Shown here: positions 52,025-60,845 of the stretch, in pieces | How the letters are laid out: each line of letters begins with the position of its first letter | Numbering within the stretch: the stretch's first letter is position 1 | Assembly (NCBI GenBank): GCA_963796565.1 | Contig: CAWCMA010000003.1 | Location: forward strand, 248,001-312,000 | Source: JAKAVN01 sp963796565 | GTDB lineage: Bacteria > Desulfobacterota > Binatia > Binatales > Binataceae | DNA: 64,000 nucleotides | Direction of reading: 5' to 3' | Notes under the pieces: model-generated | Databases searched by the model: none | What the model saw: only the letters and a program-made list of their open reading frames with translations | Told to the model about the DNA's origin: nothing | Position numbers and translations under genes: made by a program

Positions 52025-52744
52025 ATGAAAAAGCGATTCGTTATCGGCGCCGCAATCAAGCTGGTTCTTGCCTTGTTGCTATTGGTGACGTGGCATAAAA
52101 GCCAGGCCTTGTTGGACCATGCCAAACGGGCGATGGGAGGAACCTCATTCGACCGAGGGCACGCGCTGCTCGCGCCCGTGAATGAGTTTCTTCACCATCA
52201 CGATCGTGTGGCGAACGCGATCTTGATATTAACTTCGGGACATATCGATCTCGTTTTGACGGGAATGGTCCTGTGGGGAATCTTCGGTGAAACGATTCGG
52301 CCCACTGTCGCGATCTTCTTTCTGCTGATTTTTCGGCAGTTGAGCCAGTTTTTCGTCGCCGAGCCGATACCGGTCGGAATGATCTGGCACTACCCTGGAT
52401 TTCCTTCCTTGGTAGTCACTTACTACACGACGTTCGATTTCTTTTTTTCCGGTCACACCGGTTCGGCGACCTTGAGCGCTCTCGAGATCGGACATCGAAA
52501 CTACAAAAACAAGGTTTACCTTGTATTGGCAATCATGCTGGTGATGATGGAGATATTCTGCATTTTGTCGATGCGGTTTCACTACACAGCGGACGTGATC
52601 ACCGGCATCTTCGCCGCGGTAACGGCTTTTGTCCTGGCGCAGAAGGTAACTCCCGCGCTGGATCGATCGCTGGGGAGGATGGTCGAATGGATGAGTTCGG
52701 AGCGGACGCTTTGCGCTCAAGAAACTTCAGCGCCGGCCGGTTAG
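52025..52744 (+). CDS. PAP2-type membrane phosphatase/phosphotransferase (PAP2_C, sphingomyelin-synthase-like)
   Basis: Protein of 239 residues with about six membrane segments. The active-site pattern is FFFSGHTGSATLSALEIGH (about 138-156) and MRFHYTADVITG (about 183-194): the His, His and Asp of the PAP2 C-terminal family that includes sphingomyelin synthases and related lipid phosphatases. It could transfer or remove lipid head groups. The gene is less GC-rich than the flanks and lies inside a segment bounded by a direct repeat, so horizontal acquisition is likely. Confidence 0.75.
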   Translation: MKKRFVIGAAIKLVLALLLLVTWHKSQALLDHAKRAMGGTSFDRGHALLAPVNEFLHHHDRVANAILILTSGHIDLVLTGMVLWGIFGETIRPTVAIFFLLIFRQLSQFFVAEPIPVGMIWHYPGFPSLVVTYYTTFDFFFSGHTGSATLSALEIGHRNYKNKVYLVLAIMLVMMEIFCILSMRFHYTADVITGIFAAVTAFVLAQKVTPALDRSLGRMVEWMSSERTLCAQETSAPAG

Positions 52745-52815
52745 CTCGATTTCAAATCGGCAGCCCTTGCCCATCCGCACGGCTTGTGTGTTGTCCACTG
52801 ACAGCGCACCGACAC

Positions 52816-53025
52816 ATGTCCGTTCGCGATATGCATCTTGTGGTGAATGAAAACAAAAACATGTTTCCCTGGTTGAGAGCCTACTACGACGGTCTGCTTC
52901 AAAGGGGAAAGCCGCGCAAAGTGGCGCTCGTCGCGGCGATGCGAAAGCTGCTCGCGGCAGTTTGGAACGTAGCGACTAATCGAATGCCATTTGTGCCGCA
53001 GCTCAGGAGCGCGTCTGCGACCTAA
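52816..53025 (+). pseudogene. IS110-family transposase, C-terminal fragment
   Basis: Residues from about NMFPWLRAYYDGLLQRGKPR, then KVALVAAMRKLLAAVWNV, match the end of IS110-type transposases (family phrase FYxRLxxxGKPxKxALxAxMRKLL). The RuvC-like catalytic part is absent. A remnant inside the direct-repeat-bounded segment, it supports a mobile origin for that DNA. Confidence 0.65.
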
Positions 53026-53266
53026 TATGAACCGCGATTTGTTCTGTTCCGCTATTCGATCTGAGGCGCCCGCGAAGATGGGTGCTCAGAAGTGGCCCAG
53101 CCGAAGATTCGATGTCTATTCAGGCATCGAGCTTTATATCGCCGAGGGAGGCTAAGGCCTCGGCGTGCCGCCGCGCAACGCAATAGATAACTCATTGCGG
53201 AGTGCAGTTTGTTACTCTTCTGAAAACAGCCTTTACAGTTCAGATGAGAATTCTCGTTGGGACACC

Positions 53267-54568
53267 TCATTTGGCGTCGCCAAATAACTTCACGCTCTCG
53301 AAGGGTTTGGCCGACTCTGGCCGAAGGCGATTTAGTGTGAACTTTGTGGGCTGGCCTGGTGCGACATCTACAAGTAGGTAGTTATACTCCTCCTTGGGGG
53401 GCTCGCCCTTCTGGTAGAGATTGGGCGGATAGTCGGCAGGCACCTTGATGCTCGTACGGCCGGGGAGAATCGGGTCCTGTTCCGCGCCGCCACCGCCCAG
53501 CAGCAGATATTTCACGCCATCCACCTGGTAGACTTCGGTCGTGTGCACGTGCCCGTTGAAGACTACGATGTCCAGGTCCTTGGCATAGGACGCAAGAAGC
53601 TTGTGGGGATTCTGCGCGTCGGGGACGGCGCCGAATCCGGAGCGGCAAAAGGCCGGGTTGTGGAAGGCGATGAACACCTTGCGGGTGCCTGCGGCCTTGG
53701 CTTCATCCAACCATGCAGCTAACTGTTTCATCTGTTCTTCATATGAGGGACGCGTGGCACCCCAAGCTGTGGGCGAGTGCTCGTTGTACTTGCCGGTCCA
53801 CAGGAAGATGAAGCGTGCGCCGTTGTAGTCAAACTTGTAGATGAGATTGTTGTCTGAAACGCCAAGCGGCTTCAAATAGGGAAAGCTACTCAATAGGCCT
53901 TCCGCCTCGGGGTCGTTCATCACTTCGTGATTGCCGACGGCGGGAAACACACGACCTCCCATGCCTGCGGCGCGCATCCGGTCATCCGGGGCCGGCAATT
54001 GCTTCAAGTCGTCGTTCACCAGCCTCCAGTAAGGGTTTTCGGAAGGCTTCGAGCCCTGCGCACCCGACCAGACCAGGTCCCCGGTACTGAGAATGAACTT
54101 TGCGCGCCCACTAATGACATCTTGCACGAGCTCGCGGGCGACCCATTCGCCGCCCGAAATCTCAAACATAGTTCGGTGCACCCCGGGGAGGAGTTTTACG
54201 TCCTCAACCGAAGCCTTCGTGACCCAACCTTTGTCAAATGCGAGGGTGGTGATTTCGCTCATGGTAATGAACGGCATGACCATTTGCGTGAGCTCGTGGG
54301 TCCCCGGGTCGTAGGTTAGCGTGACATATTTCTTGACCAACTCTTTCGCACGGTCCGGAGGAAGCACCAGTTCAAACACTTCGGCCATGACTTGGCGAGC
54401 CTCAGCCTCCTGGTCCGATCTGTACGGCAGGTACATCATCGACCGCGAATCCCCGTACACGGCGAAGGAAAATCCCGAATCCGCGGTACGCCCCTGCTGC
54501 GCAGCCGCGTTGAAGGGTTGGAGAGCAAGCAACGCAGCCAATCCGACTAGGAAAGAGAAGACTTTCAT
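53267..54568 (-). CDS. Secreted calcineurin-like metallophosphoesterase
   Basis: Protein of 433 residues from ATG at 54568 (AGGTG upstream), with signal peptide MKVFSFLVGLAALLALQPFN. Metal-binding motifs: FAVYGDSRSM (Asp), LSTGDLVWSG, VGNHEVM, FIAFHNPAF and VFNGHVHTTEV. Acts outside the cytoplasm on phosphomonoesters or diesters, substrate unknown. It lies in the same segment as the PAP2 protein, so a shared lipid or phosphate function is possible. Confidence 0.85.
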   Translation of the reverse strand: MKVFSFLVGLAALLALQPFNAAAQQGRTADSGFSFAVYGDSRSMMYLPYRSDQEAEARQVMAEVFELVLPPDRAKELVKKYVTLTYDPGTHELTQMVMPFITMSEITTLAFDKGWVTKASVEDVKLLPGVHRTMFEISGGEWVARELVQDVISGRAKFILSTGDLVWSGAQGSKPSENPYWRLVNDDLKQLPAPDDRMRAAGMGGRVFPAVGNHEVMNDPEAEGLLSSFPYLKPLGVSDNNLIYKFDYNGARFIFLWTGKYNEHSPTAWGATRPSYEEQMKQLAAWLDEAKAAGTRKVFIAFHNPAFCRSGFGAVPDAQNPHKLLASYAKDLDIVVFNGHVHTTEVYQVDGVKYLLLGGGGAEQDPILPGRTSIKVPADYPPNLYQKGEPPKEEYNYLLVDVAPGQPTKFTLNRLRPESAKPFESVKLFGDAK

Positions 54569-54712
54569 TGCATCACCTGTTCTTTTGAACACGTAACCTG
54601 AAACGGGAGGATTTCCAAGGTTACGTCAGGCCTATTGAGCCAGTAAGTATTTCCCGCAAGCTGGAGCGACCAAATGCTTAGATCCGATTCGATCGCTCTT
54701 TGTTAACCTCAT

Positions 54713-54958
54713 TTAGAGAATTGCTATCCCGCCTCTGTTCGCTTCGGAATAAAACGCGCTGTTCGACGGCCATACCCACCGCTGATTCATCCTTGGTTTC
54801 CGCGGCGACAGCGGGTTCGAAGTGAGATCGATGACGAACTTGCTCAATTTGCCACTGAACTTGAATGTCGTCTTGCCAGCGTAGTCCTCAACAACGGGTG
54901 TGCCGGTGTCCTCGTCCACGTCGAATGTTTCATCAAAAGAGAACCGCTACGACCATCA
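54713..54958 (-). pseudogene. Arylsulfatase, C-terminal remnant
   Basis: The frame reads FDVDEDTGTPVVEDYAGKTT followed by FKFSGKLSKFVIDLTSNPLS, the closing beta-sheet region of arylsulfatases (family phrase GEDTGTPVxEDY...FKFTGxLxKVxIDL). No sulfatase catalytic domain (CxPxR) precedes it; upstream sequence on this strand is non-coding. A 3' fragment left by deletion or transfer. Confidence 0.6.
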
Positions 54959-55170
54959 TTTCAGACCTGGTCAGGGTTGCACTTCAACCGCGTACACTGT
55001 CTGAATAAGCGGCTTCCCGCAACGGAACTCTGGTCTATATTACTGGCAGACGCCACAGCTGCGCACTGTATTTGAAGGTCGGCAAAGATCCGATCCATCG
55101 TTGCTGGAAGTCTTGATCCGCAAGACGGTATCTGGCGCCGCTCAAATTTCATAACACGACGCGCGCCTCG

Positions 55171-55239
55171 CCGGTTTGCAAGGGCTCGCGATGGTGCTAT
55201 CGAGGCTGTTGGGGGACCGCGGCCAATGGAACGAATCAA
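55171..55239 (+). repeat. Right copy of 68-bp imperfect direct repeat
   Basis: Matches 51860-51927 with about 88% identity by eye. It covers the ribosome-binding region and first codons (MERIN) of the luciferase-like gene. This copy probably represents the original site. Confidence 0.8.
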
Positions 55240-56278
55240 TTTCGGAGTCTTCGATCACATCGAACGCACCAGCAGCGAAGGCCCGCTCCGCCAGCTTTTC
55301 GAGGAGCGGCTGCGGCTGGTCGAGGCCTACGAACAGGCGGGTATCTGGGGCTACCACGTCGCTCAGCATCACGCGACCCCGCTCGGGATGGCGCCGTCGC
55401 CCAATTTGTTCCTGGCCGCGGCGGCTCAGCGCACGCGCAACCTGCGGCTCGGCACGCTGGTCTACCTGCTGCCGTTCTACAACCCGCTGCGCCTGGTCGA
55501 AGAGATCTGCATGCTCGACCACATGACCGGCGGGCGGCTCGAAATCGGCGTCGGGCGCGGCGTATCGCCCTTCGAGCACGCGCAATATCGCATTCCTTTC
55601 TATGACGCGCGCGATATCTACGAGGACGCGATGGCGGTGCTGGTCAAGGCACTGACCAACGAGCGCCTGACCCATCACGGCACCCATTTCCGCTACGACA
55701 ATGTCCCGATGGAGCTGCGCCCGCTCCAGCAGCCGCATCCGGGCTTCTGGTACGGCACGCTGTCTCCGGACAACGCCATTTACGCGGCGCGCCGCGGCAT
55801 GAACATCGTGTCGATCGGCGGGCTGGATTCGGTCAAGCGGGTCGTCGCGACCTACCGCGAATATCATCCTGAAAGCGTGGGCAGCACGCTCAACGTCAAC
55901 CCGCATTTGGCCCGGCCGGTCGCCGGCGCGATCCGCCACATTTACGTGGCCGAGACCGATCGCGAGGCCGAGCAGGTCGCGAGCGAGGCCTACCGCGCCT
56001 TCTACGCCAACATCCAGAAGCTCTGGCGCGACTACAACACGGCCGTGCTCGCCTTCCCCAACGAATACGAAATCTTCCACGGGGTGGGCGCGAGCTTCAG
56101 TGGATCGGTGGCCTCGGTGCGCGACCAGGTCGCGCGGTTCTGCGAGGAGTCGGGCTGCGACTACCTGGTGCTGGCGTTTGCGTGGGGTAACCTGACCGCC
56201 GCGCAGACGCGCCGCTCCTTCGATCTTTTCGCGAGCCGGATCATGCCGGATTTCGCCCGGCGCGCGGCCGCCGCATAG
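55226..56278 (+). CDS. Luciferase-like monooxygenase (LLM class)
   Basis: Protein of 350 residues with the bacterial-luciferase TIM barrel. Visible segments: INFGVFDHIER, YEQAGIWGYHVAQHHATP, NLRLGTLVYLLPFYNPLRLV and HMTGGRLEIGVGRGVSPFE, the flavin-site region. Whether it uses FMN or F420 cannot be decided by eye. Oxidises small organic substrates. The ATG at 55226 lies in the right direct-repeat copy; a second, broken copy of this start is at 51.9 kb. Confidence 0.9.
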   Translation: MERINFGVFDHIERTSSEGPLRQLFEERLRLVEAYEQAGIWGYHVAQHHATPLGMAPSPNLFLAAAAQRTRNLRLGTLVYLLPFYNPLRLVEEICMLDHMTGGRLEIGVGRGVSPFEHAQYRIPFYDARDIYEDAMAVLVKALTNERLTHHGTHFRYDNVPMELRPLQQPHPGFWYGTLSPDNAIYAARRGMNIVSIGGLDSVKRVVATYREYHPESVGSTLNVNPHLARPVAGAIRHIYVAETDREAEQVASEAYRAFYANIQKLWRDYNTAVLAFPNEYEIFHGVGASFSGSVASVRDQVARFCEESGCDYLVLAFAWGNLTAAQTRRSFDLFASRIMPDFARRAAAA

Positions 56279-56332
56279 CGTCGTCAGGCGCACGCGCAGC
56301 GCTGCGCCGCGCGTCATGGGTGATCGCGGAGT

Positions 56333-56402
56333 GGTGGATTACGCGCGGAGGACCGCGCGAGATCCTTCGACTCCGGCAGCCTGCGCTCAGGATGACCGAA
56401 GA
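56333..56402 (+). repeat. Dispersed repeat arm, copy in 56 kb gap (1)
   Basis: GTGGATTACGCGCGGAGGAC, CGCGCGAGATCCTTCGACTC, then a CTCAGGATGACCGAAGAG tail. Same sequence family as the GIY-YIG element ends. Single, forward orientation. Confidence 0.8.
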
Positions 56403-56458
56403 GGGGGACGCGCTCACTCACCTTGCGGGGCTCACTTTCCAGCGCCTCCCGGCGTCAT

Positions 56459-56525
56459 GACGCGCGGAGGACCGCGCGAGATCCTTCGACTCCGGCAGCC
56501 TGCGCTCAGGATGACCGAAGAGAGG
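56459..56525 (+). repeat. Dispersed repeat arm, copy in 56 kb gap (2)
   Basis: Nearly the same as the copy at 56333, starting from GACGCGCGGAGGACCGCGCG and ending CTCAGGATGACCGAAGAG. The two copies are direct repeats 124 bases apart. Nothing else is seen in the 56279-56696 gap except a partial third tail near 56550. Confidence 0.8.
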
Positions 56526-56696
56526 GACGCGCTCACTCACAACCTGCGCTCGGGATGACCGAAGAAGGAAGTTCGCTCAAAAAGTTCACAAATTCTCTGG
56601 ATGACCGAAGATGACCGGCACCGGACATTCCAGGATATGGCGTTGCGGCGTCCGCCTTGACAGGATGGTTAGGTTGAAGGGCAAGGAGACGATGCG

Positions 56697-57602
56697 ATGA
56701 CAAGCGCCAGTGAAAAAAGCGAAAAAATCCGTTCCGCGACGAATATCGTCAATGCGACGCGCCAGCTCGAGGGCGCGGGATTCGTTGTGAACCGGCCGTT
56801 CCCGAGCCAGGGGATGGCGCTGGTCGATCCGTTCCTGCTGCTCGACGAGATGGGGCCGATGGAGCTCGGGCCGGGCGAGGCCAAGGGCGCCCCCGACCAT
56901 CCGCATCGCGGCTTCGAGACCGTGACCTACATGATCTCGGGCAAGATGGAGCATCGCGACTCGCACGGCAATGCCGGGCGGATCGGGCCGGGCGACGTGC
57001 AATGGATGACGGCCGGCGCCGGCGTGGTGCATTCCGAGATGCCGGCGGAGGACTTTCAGCGCCATGGCGGCCGGATGCACGGGTTTCAGTTGTGGGTCAA
57101 TCTGCCGCAGCGCGACAAAATGATCCGTCCGCGCTACCAGGAAATTCCCGCGGCGAAAATTCCCGTCGCCACCAGCGCCGACGGCAAAGCGACGGTGCGG
57201 GTGATCGCGGGCGAAGCGATGGGCGTCAAGGCGGTGATCGACACGCGCACGCCAATCATCTATCTGCACTTCACGCTCAAGCCGGGCGCCCGCGTCGTGC
57301 AACCGGTGCCCGCGGAGTACAACGCCTTCGCCTACGTCTTCGACGGCGAGGGCCGCCTGGGCCGCGACGAGAAGTTCGCCGGCGAGCATCAGATGGTGAT
57401 GTTCGCGGAGGACGGCGACGCGGTGTCGATCGCGGCGCCGGAGAGCGCCAGCGAGCCGCTCGAAGTTCTGCTGATCGCGGGCGCGCCGCTGCGCGAGCCG
57501 GTCGCACGCTACGGGCCCTTCGTGATGAATACGAAGGAAGAGATCGTCAAGGCGTTCGAGGATTACCGCGAGGGCCGGATGGGCGAGATCGCGCCCGCCT
57601 GA
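56697..57602 (+). CDS. Pirin family protein
   Basis: Protein of 301 residues, bicupin. First cupin has metal ligands in DHPHRGFETVTYMISGKMEH and GDVQWMTAGAGVVHSEMP (His, His, His/Glu). The second ends LLIAGAPLREPVARYGPFVM. Iron-binding pirins act as quercetinase-like dioxygenases or redox sensors. Length is that of bacterial pirins. Alone on its strand. Confidence 0.92.
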   Translation: MTSASEKSEKIRSATNIVNATRQLEGAGFVVNRPFPSQGMALVDPFLLLDEMGPMELGPGEAKGAPDHPHRGFETVTYMISGKMEHRDSHGNAGRIGPGDVQWMTAGAGVVHSEMPAEDFQRHGGRMHGFQLWVNLPQRDKMIRPRYQEIPAAKIPVATSADGKATVRVIAGEAMGVKAVIDTRTPIIYLHFTLKPGARVVQPVPAEYNAFAYVFDGEGRLGRDEKFAGEHQMVMFAEDGDAVSIAAPESASEPLEVLLIAGAPLREPVARYGPFVMNTKEEIVKAFEDYREGRMGEIAPA

Positions 57603-57663
57603 CCGTCGCCCCGCGCCGCGGTGATTGATGCGGTGCGCGCCGCGCGCCCCCCGGCGTGCGCCG

Positions 57664-58734
57664 CTACGCCATCAACTCGTAGAGCACCGCGAAATCGTCG
57701 TCGATCGGAAGCTTGCGGAAATGCGTGAAGCCGGCGGCGGCCGCGAGCTCGCGCGCCTTGGGCTCGCCCATCGCGGCGCCGATTCCCGCCCCGCCGTGCG
57801 CCAGCGAAGTGGTCATGCAGTAGAGCGTGCTGACCGAGTAAATCAGCTTGCCCATCGGCTTGACGTTTTCCTCGACCTTGGAAGAGACGTTGATCTCCTG
57901 CACCAGGTAGGTGCCGCCGGGCGTCAGCGAGCGGCCGATCGAACTCATCAGTCCGACCGGATCGACCGAGTCATGGACGACGTCGAAGGTGGTGACGAGG
58001 TCGAACTTGCCGACCGGGAGTTGCGAGCCGTTGGCGACCTCGAAGGTCACGCGATCGGCGACGCCGGCGGCGGCCGCATTGCGCCGCGCGCGTTCGATCG
58101 ACTCGGCGTGGAGGTCGAAGCCGAACACGCGCGAGTTCGGGAAAGCCTTGGCCATCAGGATGGCCGCGCGCCCGCCGCCGCATCCGACGTCCGCCGCGAC
58201 GCCGCCGCGCTGCAAACGCTCGACCACTTGCGGCATCGCGGGGATCCATTTGCGCGCGAGCTTGAACTGATAGCGCGGCAGTGAGTTGCGCTCGGTCGCC
58301 TCGAACATCCACGGCGGATAGTCGGCCTGGGTGAGTCCGCCGCCGGTGCGAAACGCCTCGGCCACCTTGGGCGCCACCGACATCGTCGCCTGCACCACCT
58401 GGAAGTACGAGCCCACGAAGTAGGGCGAGCCCTCCTCCGCCAGCGCCACCGCGTACTCGGGCGTGAGCAGGTAGGTGTGCTTTTCGGGATCGTACTCGAG
58501 GTACTGCGCCGCCACCATGGAATTCAGCCACTCCTGCAGGTAGCGCTGGTTGAGCGCGGTCTTCGCGGCGAGCTGCTCGACGGTGAGCGGTCCGGCATCC
58601 TTCATCGCCTTGAACAGACCGAGCCGGTCGCCAATGAAATTCATCGCGCTGTGCATGGCGCTGGCGACGTCGCCCATGATCTGTAGCGTGATCCGCTTGG
58701 CCTTTTCCCTGTCGATCTCGCCCGCTGATGCCAT
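57664..58734 (-). CDS. SAM-dependent methyltransferase with N-terminal winged-helix domain
   Basis: Protein of 356 residues. N-terminal part (about 20-110) resembles the dimerisation/winged-helix region of small-molecule methyltransferases (LGLFKAMKDAGPLTVEQLAA, LNQRYLQEWLNSMVAAQYLE). Class I core: DVGCGGGRAAILMAKAFP, RVFGFDLHAESIERAR, FDLVTTFDVVHDSVDPVGLM. Substrate unknown; often in secondary metabolism or detoxification. Cytoplasmic. Confidence 0.88.
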   Translation of the reverse strand: MASAGEIDREKAKRITLQIMGDVASAMHSAMNFIGDRLGLFKAMKDAGPLTVEQLAAKTALNQRYLQEWLNSMVAAQYLEYDPEKHTYLLTPEYAVALAEEGSPYFVGSYFQVVQATMSVAPKVAEAFRTGGGLTQADYPPWMFEATERNSLPRYQFKLARKWIPAMPQVVERLQRGGVAADVGCGGGRAAILMAKAFPNSRVFGFDLHAESIERARRNAAAAGVADRVTFEVANGSQLPVGKFDLVTTFDVVHDSVDPVGLMSSIGRSLTPGGTYLVQEINVSSKVEENVKPMGKLIYSVSTLYCMTTSLAHGGAGIGAAMGEPKARELAAAAGFTHFRKLPIDDDFAVLYELMA

Positions 58735-58752
58735 CGTCGATGTCTCCTGTTA

Positions 58753-58801
58753 TGCCGCGCCTCTGATGCTGCGCCTCTGGTGCTGCGCCTCTGGTGCTGC
58801 G
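58753..58801 (+). repeat. 14-bp tandem repeat, about 3.5 copies
   Basis: The unit TGCTGCGCCTCTGG is repeated (first copy TGCCGCGCCTCTGA, then two exact copies and a part). It lies just before the start of the minus-strand methyltransferase, between it and the glycosylase gene. A slippage-prone tract that could vary between strains. Confidence 0.85.
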
Positions 58802-58864
58802 ATTGATGCGGCGGCGGTGCCTGCAAATCCGTCTCGCACCATAGCGCATTCCGCCGAAGGGGCG

Positions 58865-59836
58865 TTAGGCAGGCGCGGTAACCGTGGCCAGTGCCTCAAG
58901 CTCCTTCTCTCCCAGCCCGTGCAGCAACAACGCCTGCGCGTGCGCGGCCGAGACGCGCCAATGCGCGGTGAGACCGCGAACCTCGTCCTCGGACGGCATC
59001 ACGCCCTTGCGATAGGCGATGCCGATCGCTTTGCGCACGCCGAGATCGCCGGCGACTACGCGCGGGCGCCCCAGCGTCCGCGCCAAAATCCATTCGGCCG
59101 TCCACAGTCCGATTCCGCGGAGCGCCACCAGCTCGTCGACAACCGCGGCGTCGGAGAGCGTCGCGAGCCGCTCCAGGCTCACCTGTCCGCTCGCGATCGC
59201 CTGTGCCACGGCGACGATATACTCGGCCTTGCGATTGGTGAACTGAAGCGCGCGAATCTCGGTGGGCGCGGCGTTGGCGAGACGCTCGGCGTCGAGGCTG
59301 TAAACGATCGCGCCGGCGACCGTGTGCTTGTCGCCGAAGCGCTCGGCCAGCCGCCGGCGCGTCTCGGAGGCCCAGCGTAAATTGACTTGTTGCGCGCTGA
59401 TACATCGCACCAGCGCGACCAGCAGATTGAGCTGCAGCACCGGCTTGAAGCCGCGATAGCGCGCCTCCAGTCGTGCGAGGAGCGGATCGGCACGGCGCAA
59501 TTCCGCAAAGTGTCGCGGCGGTGCGACGAAGGTTGCGCGTGCGGCGGCCATGACCGGTCCGACGTAGTCGCTATCGTCGACAGTGACGCGAATCGTGGGG
59601 CGGGCTCGCGTTCCCGCGAACGCCGTGGCGAAGGCGACCGTACGTGCGTCGATCGCGATCGTGCGCACGAAAGTTCTGCCGTCCCAGCGATCGAGCAGGT
59701 CGTCGCCCGAGCGGCGGAACATCTCGAGCGACGCCATCGGGTCGAGCGGACCGCGCAACTCGAGCTCGAAGGACGCCTGGCGGTGCGCCGCAGTGCGCGG
59801 CACGCGCGGTGATTTTTGCGCCAAGCCCACGCTCAT
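58865..59836 (-). CDS. DNA-3-methyladenine glycosylase II-like (AlkA/HhH-GPD)
   Basis: Protein of 323 residues from ATG at 59836. N-terminal beta region, then the HhH-GPD core: ISAQQVNLRWASETRRRLAE, helix-hairpin-helix LVALRGIGLWTAEWILART, and catalytic Asp in VVAGDLGVRKAIG. It removes alkylated bases in base-excision repair. It shares the strand with the next gene, 11 bases upstream, so it may be co-transcribed. The open frame further upstream is only a shadow. Confidence 0.88.
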   Translation of the reverse strand: MSVGLAQKSPRVPRTAAHRQASFELELRGPLDPMASLEMFRRSGDDLLDRWDGRTFVRTIAIDARTVAFATAFAGTRARPTIRVTVDDSDYVGPVMAAARATFVAPPRHFAELRRADPLLARLEARYRGFKPVLQLNLLVALVRCISAQQVNLRWASETRRRLAERFGDKHTVAGAIVYSLDAERLANAAPTEIRALQFTNRKAEYIVAVAQAIASGQVSLERLATLSDAAVVDELVALRGIGLWTAEWILARTLGRPRVVAGDLGVRKAIGIAYRKGVMPSEDEVRGLTAHWRVSAAHAQALLLHGLGEKELEALATVTAPA

Positions 59837-59847
59837 TCGCCGCGGTT

Positions 59848-60705
59848 TTACGACTGTGGCGCGGGGCCGCGCCGTTTCATCATCGCGTTGGCCTCCGAAT
59901 AGGTAATCGCACCGTCCGCGAACGTGTACGTCCCCGCGTCGAGCAACTCCTGCGCGATTTTGCGCGCCAGCGTCAGCGCCGCGAGTCCCGGCCATGAACC
60001 GACGCTGACCCGCGCCACGCCGAGGCGCTCCAGCTCGCCGACCGGCGGTGAAGTCGGATGCGCCAGGATGTTGATCGGCCCATTGATTTGCCTGGCGAGC
60101 GCCTGAATCGTTTGGGCGTCGCGCACGCCCGGGACGAACAGGCAATCGGCGCCCGCCTGGCGGTAGAGGTTGGCGCGCCGCACCGCGCGCCCGAGGCGCT
60201 CCTCAGCCGGACCGACGCCGAGCAGGAAGACATCTGTGCGCGCGTTGATCACGATTGGCACTCCGGCCGTCGTGGCGGCGTCGCGCGCGGCCTTGAGTCG
60301 TTCGAGCGCCTGCGCAACTTCGTAGAGCTCACCGCGGCGCTCCTGCATTCCGTCTTCGAGGTTGATTCCGACCGCGCCGGCCTCGACCACCATCCTGATG
60401 GTCTCGGCGAGTTCGGCCGGCGTGCGGCCGAAACCGGACTCGATGTCGGCGGTGACGGGAGCGTCGACCGCGCGCGCGATTCTCGCGATGGCGGCGACGA
60501 ATTCGGCGCGCGGCGCGGACTCGCCGTCGGGGTAGCCGATCGAATGCGCCATCGTGGCGCTGCTGGTGGCGATCGCGCGGCCCCCGGCTTCTTCCACGGC
60601 GCGTGCGCTCATCGCGTCCCACACGTTGACCAGCACCAGGATGCGCGAGCGGTCGTGCATCCGGCGAAAAGCCTCGGCCTTGTGTCGCTGCGTGTTCAAA
60701 TCCAT
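59848..60705 (-). CDS. Isocitrate lyase/PEP mutase family protein
   Basis: Protein of 285 residues. TIM barrel with LVNVWDAMSARAVEEAGGRA, metal-site VTADIESGFGRTPAELAE, GAVGINLEDG and PIVINARTDVFLLG. The active-site loop lacks the Lys-Lys-Cys-Gly-His of true isocitrate lyases, placing it with oxaloacetate decarboxylase or PEP-mutase-like enzymes of unknown substrate. Just upstream of the AlkA-like gene. Confidence 0.88.
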   Translation of the reverse strand: MDLNTQRHKAEAFRRMHDRSRILVLVNVWDAMSARAVEEAGGRAIATSSATMAHSIGYPDGESAPRAEFVAAIARIARAVDAPVTADIESGFGRTPAELAETIRMVVEAGAVGINLEDGMQERRGELYEVAQALERLKAARDAATTAGVPIVINARTDVFLLGVGPAEERLGRAVRRANLYRQAGADCLFVPGVRDAQTIQALARQINGPINILAHPTSPPVGELERLGVARVSVGSWPGLAALTLARKIAQELLDAGTYTFADGAITYSEANAMMKRRGPAPQS

Positions 60706-60845
60706 CGTGGGGTTCCTCGTCAGTCCAGGATTGGTGATTAGCTTAGAGTTGGCCCGATGAAAAGCTCAAGCGCGAGGTCGCTTCCGAGTTCGCGGCCACC
60801 GCGGCAGAAAGGCTGGCCGCGTGTTGGTGTGCGACTAGCTGGGGC

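Noticed and set aside
59837..60145. N-terminal extension of the AlkA-like protein
   Set aside because: It overlaps the end of the PEP-mutase-family gene in another frame and has Arg/Ala-rich shadow composition; family start is at 59836.
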